In this document: piece after piece, positions 63,331-64,000 of the stretch
Numbering within the stretch: the first letter of the stretch is position 1
Layout: each line of letters opens with the position of its first letter
Source of the DNA: JBCBCP01 sp039817385
GTDB lineage: Bacteria; Pseudomonadota; Alphaproteobacteria; Rhodobacterales; Rhodobacteraceae
Assembly: GCA_039817385.1 (NCBI GenBank)
Contig: JBCBVY010000001.1
Location: 372,001 to 436,000 of the forward strand
Length of the DNA stretch: 64,000 nucleotides
Direction of reading: 5' to 3'
The notes under the pieces: model-generated
What the model was told of the DNA's origin: nothing
What the model saw: only the letters and a program-made list of their open reading frames with translations
The model's database searches: none
Position numbers and translations under genes: made by a program

Positions 63331-64000
63331 TCGGCCGCCTCCGCCAGCGCGGCCCACCGCTCTAGCGTGACGGTAAAGATCGCACCCTCGGGCCCGTTCC
63401 GCCCGTCGATCTGCCCGCCAAAGCTTTGCACGATGCCATAAGAGATCGACAGGCCCAGCCCCATGCCCGCATCCACCGATTTGGTGGTGTAGAACGGGTC
63501 AAACACCTTGTCCGGCATTACCACCCCCGGCCCGGTATCGGCGACCTCCACACTCAGCGTGCCGTCCCCCTGCAGCACGCGCAGCGACAGGCGCCGCACG
63601 GGCTGGCCCTCCATCGCATCGGCGGCATTGCTGATCAGGTTGACAAAGACCTGGCCCAGCCGCACCTCCCCGCCGCGCACCAGCACCGGCCCTTGCGGCG
63701 CCTCATAGTCCAGCGTGACATCGGCGGCGCGCAGCCGTGCCCGGGTCAGTTCAAGCGCACCCGACAGCACCGCGCGGAGGTCAACCTGCCCGGCCGGGGC
63801 GCTTTCCTGCCGCGCAAAGGCGCGCAGATTTCGGATGATCCGGCTCATCCGCTGCGCCATGTCGGCAATCTTGGCCACCGTCTCCCCGGCGCGGTCGGAA
63901 TTGCCACGCGCCAAATGCGTGCGGGCATTCCCGGCATAGCTTTCGATTGCCATCAGCGGCTGGTTCAGCTCGTGGCTGATGCCTGCGCTCATCTGCCCCA
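63327..64000 (-). CDS. dctB: DctB-type sensor histidine kinase, C-terminal part (5' end outside window)
   Basis: The partial frame covers the kinase core: phosphoacceptor box GISHELNQPLMAIESYAGNA, N box FVNLISNAADAMEG, G1 EVADTGPGV, F box FDPFYTTK and G2 GMGLGLSISYGI. The periplasmic sensor domain lies beyond the window edge. It phosphorylates DctD and is coupled to it by ATGA overlap. Confidence 0.88.
   Translation of the reverse strand, partial: GQMSAGISHELNQPLMAIESYAGNARTHLARGNSDRAGETVAKIADMAQRMSRIIRNLRAFARQESAPAGQVDLRAVLSGALELTRARLRAADVTLDYEAPQGPVLVRGGEVRLGQVFVNLISNAADAMEGQPVRRLSLRVLQGDGTLSVEVADTGPGVVMPDKVFDPFYTTKSVDAGMGLGLSISYGIVQSFGGQIDGRNGPEGAIFTVTLERWAALAEAAE

Overview
The window is high-GC alphaproteobacterial chromosome, almost certainly Rhodobacterales (Roseobacter-like). 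Supporting this: the block trpG-trpD-trpC-moaC-moeA-lexA with comEC, gltX and gltA; an alphaproteobacterial SOS box (GAAC-N7-GAAC) inside the lexA promoter; a B12-dependent class II ribonucleotide reductase as the only reductase in view; a fused indolepyruvate:ferredoxin oxidoreductase; a TRAP dicarboxylate transporter with DctBD; and short palindromic intergenic repeats I associate with roseobacters. The species cannot be determined from the sequence. No IS element, integrase, prophage structural gene, CRISPR array or rRNA operon was seen. One tRNA (Pro-UGG) is present.

Layout. 1-8.5 kb: 3' end of an Anbu-type proteasome-like peptidase, an MttB-superfamily methyltransferase, a divergent EF-hand protein and ECF-like sigma factor, nrdJ with a rich 0.5-kb control region (NrdR-type boxes, a perfect DnaA box), a lipoprotein and tRNA-Pro. 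8.5-15.4 kb: DUF192 protein, double cold-shock protein, pdxH, fabI, lysE-type exporter, gpt, aminotransferase, ppiD. 15.4-29.4 kb: trpE, an aspartoacylase-family protein, a divergent polysaccharide deacetylase, then trpGDC-moaC-moeA, lexA, comEC, gltX, gltA. 29.5-31.5 kb: two tandem RTX-repeat proteins with an N-terminal hydrophobic anchor. 31.5-38.5 kb: cytochrome c maturation genes (ccmE, ccmF, ccmH) interrupted by a muramidase-holin pair resembling the lysis genes used for gene transfer agent release, then argC and murI. 38.5-51.4 kb: acyltransferase, iorAB, LysR regulator, a candidate small RNA, a cytochrome P450, purL, tgt, a stomatin/NfeD pair and a crotonase. 51.4-58.6 kb: a HEAT-like protein, a RimB-RimK fusion, a small lower-GC accessory patch (53.4-55.4 kb) with four unrecognised genes including a two-gene micro-operon, sufT, a SufA/ErpA-type protein, a broken tfoX-like gene, a 2-oxoglutarate oxygenase and tpiA. 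58.6-64 kb: dctM-dctQ-dctP and the dctBD two-component genes.

The most unusual material is non-coding or regulatory. Two roughly 300-bp multi-hairpin elements, 44 kb apart, both lie between convergent genes and keep their pairing while the stem sequences differ. The DctD protein has lost the GAFTGA loop and the Walker A lysine, yet two identical-arm palindromes precede dctP. The lysis pair sits inside the ccm cluster behind a near-CtrA site. The accessory patch at 53.4-55.4 kb is the best place to look for an undescribed small-protein system. Function calls are by eye from motifs; no database search was run.
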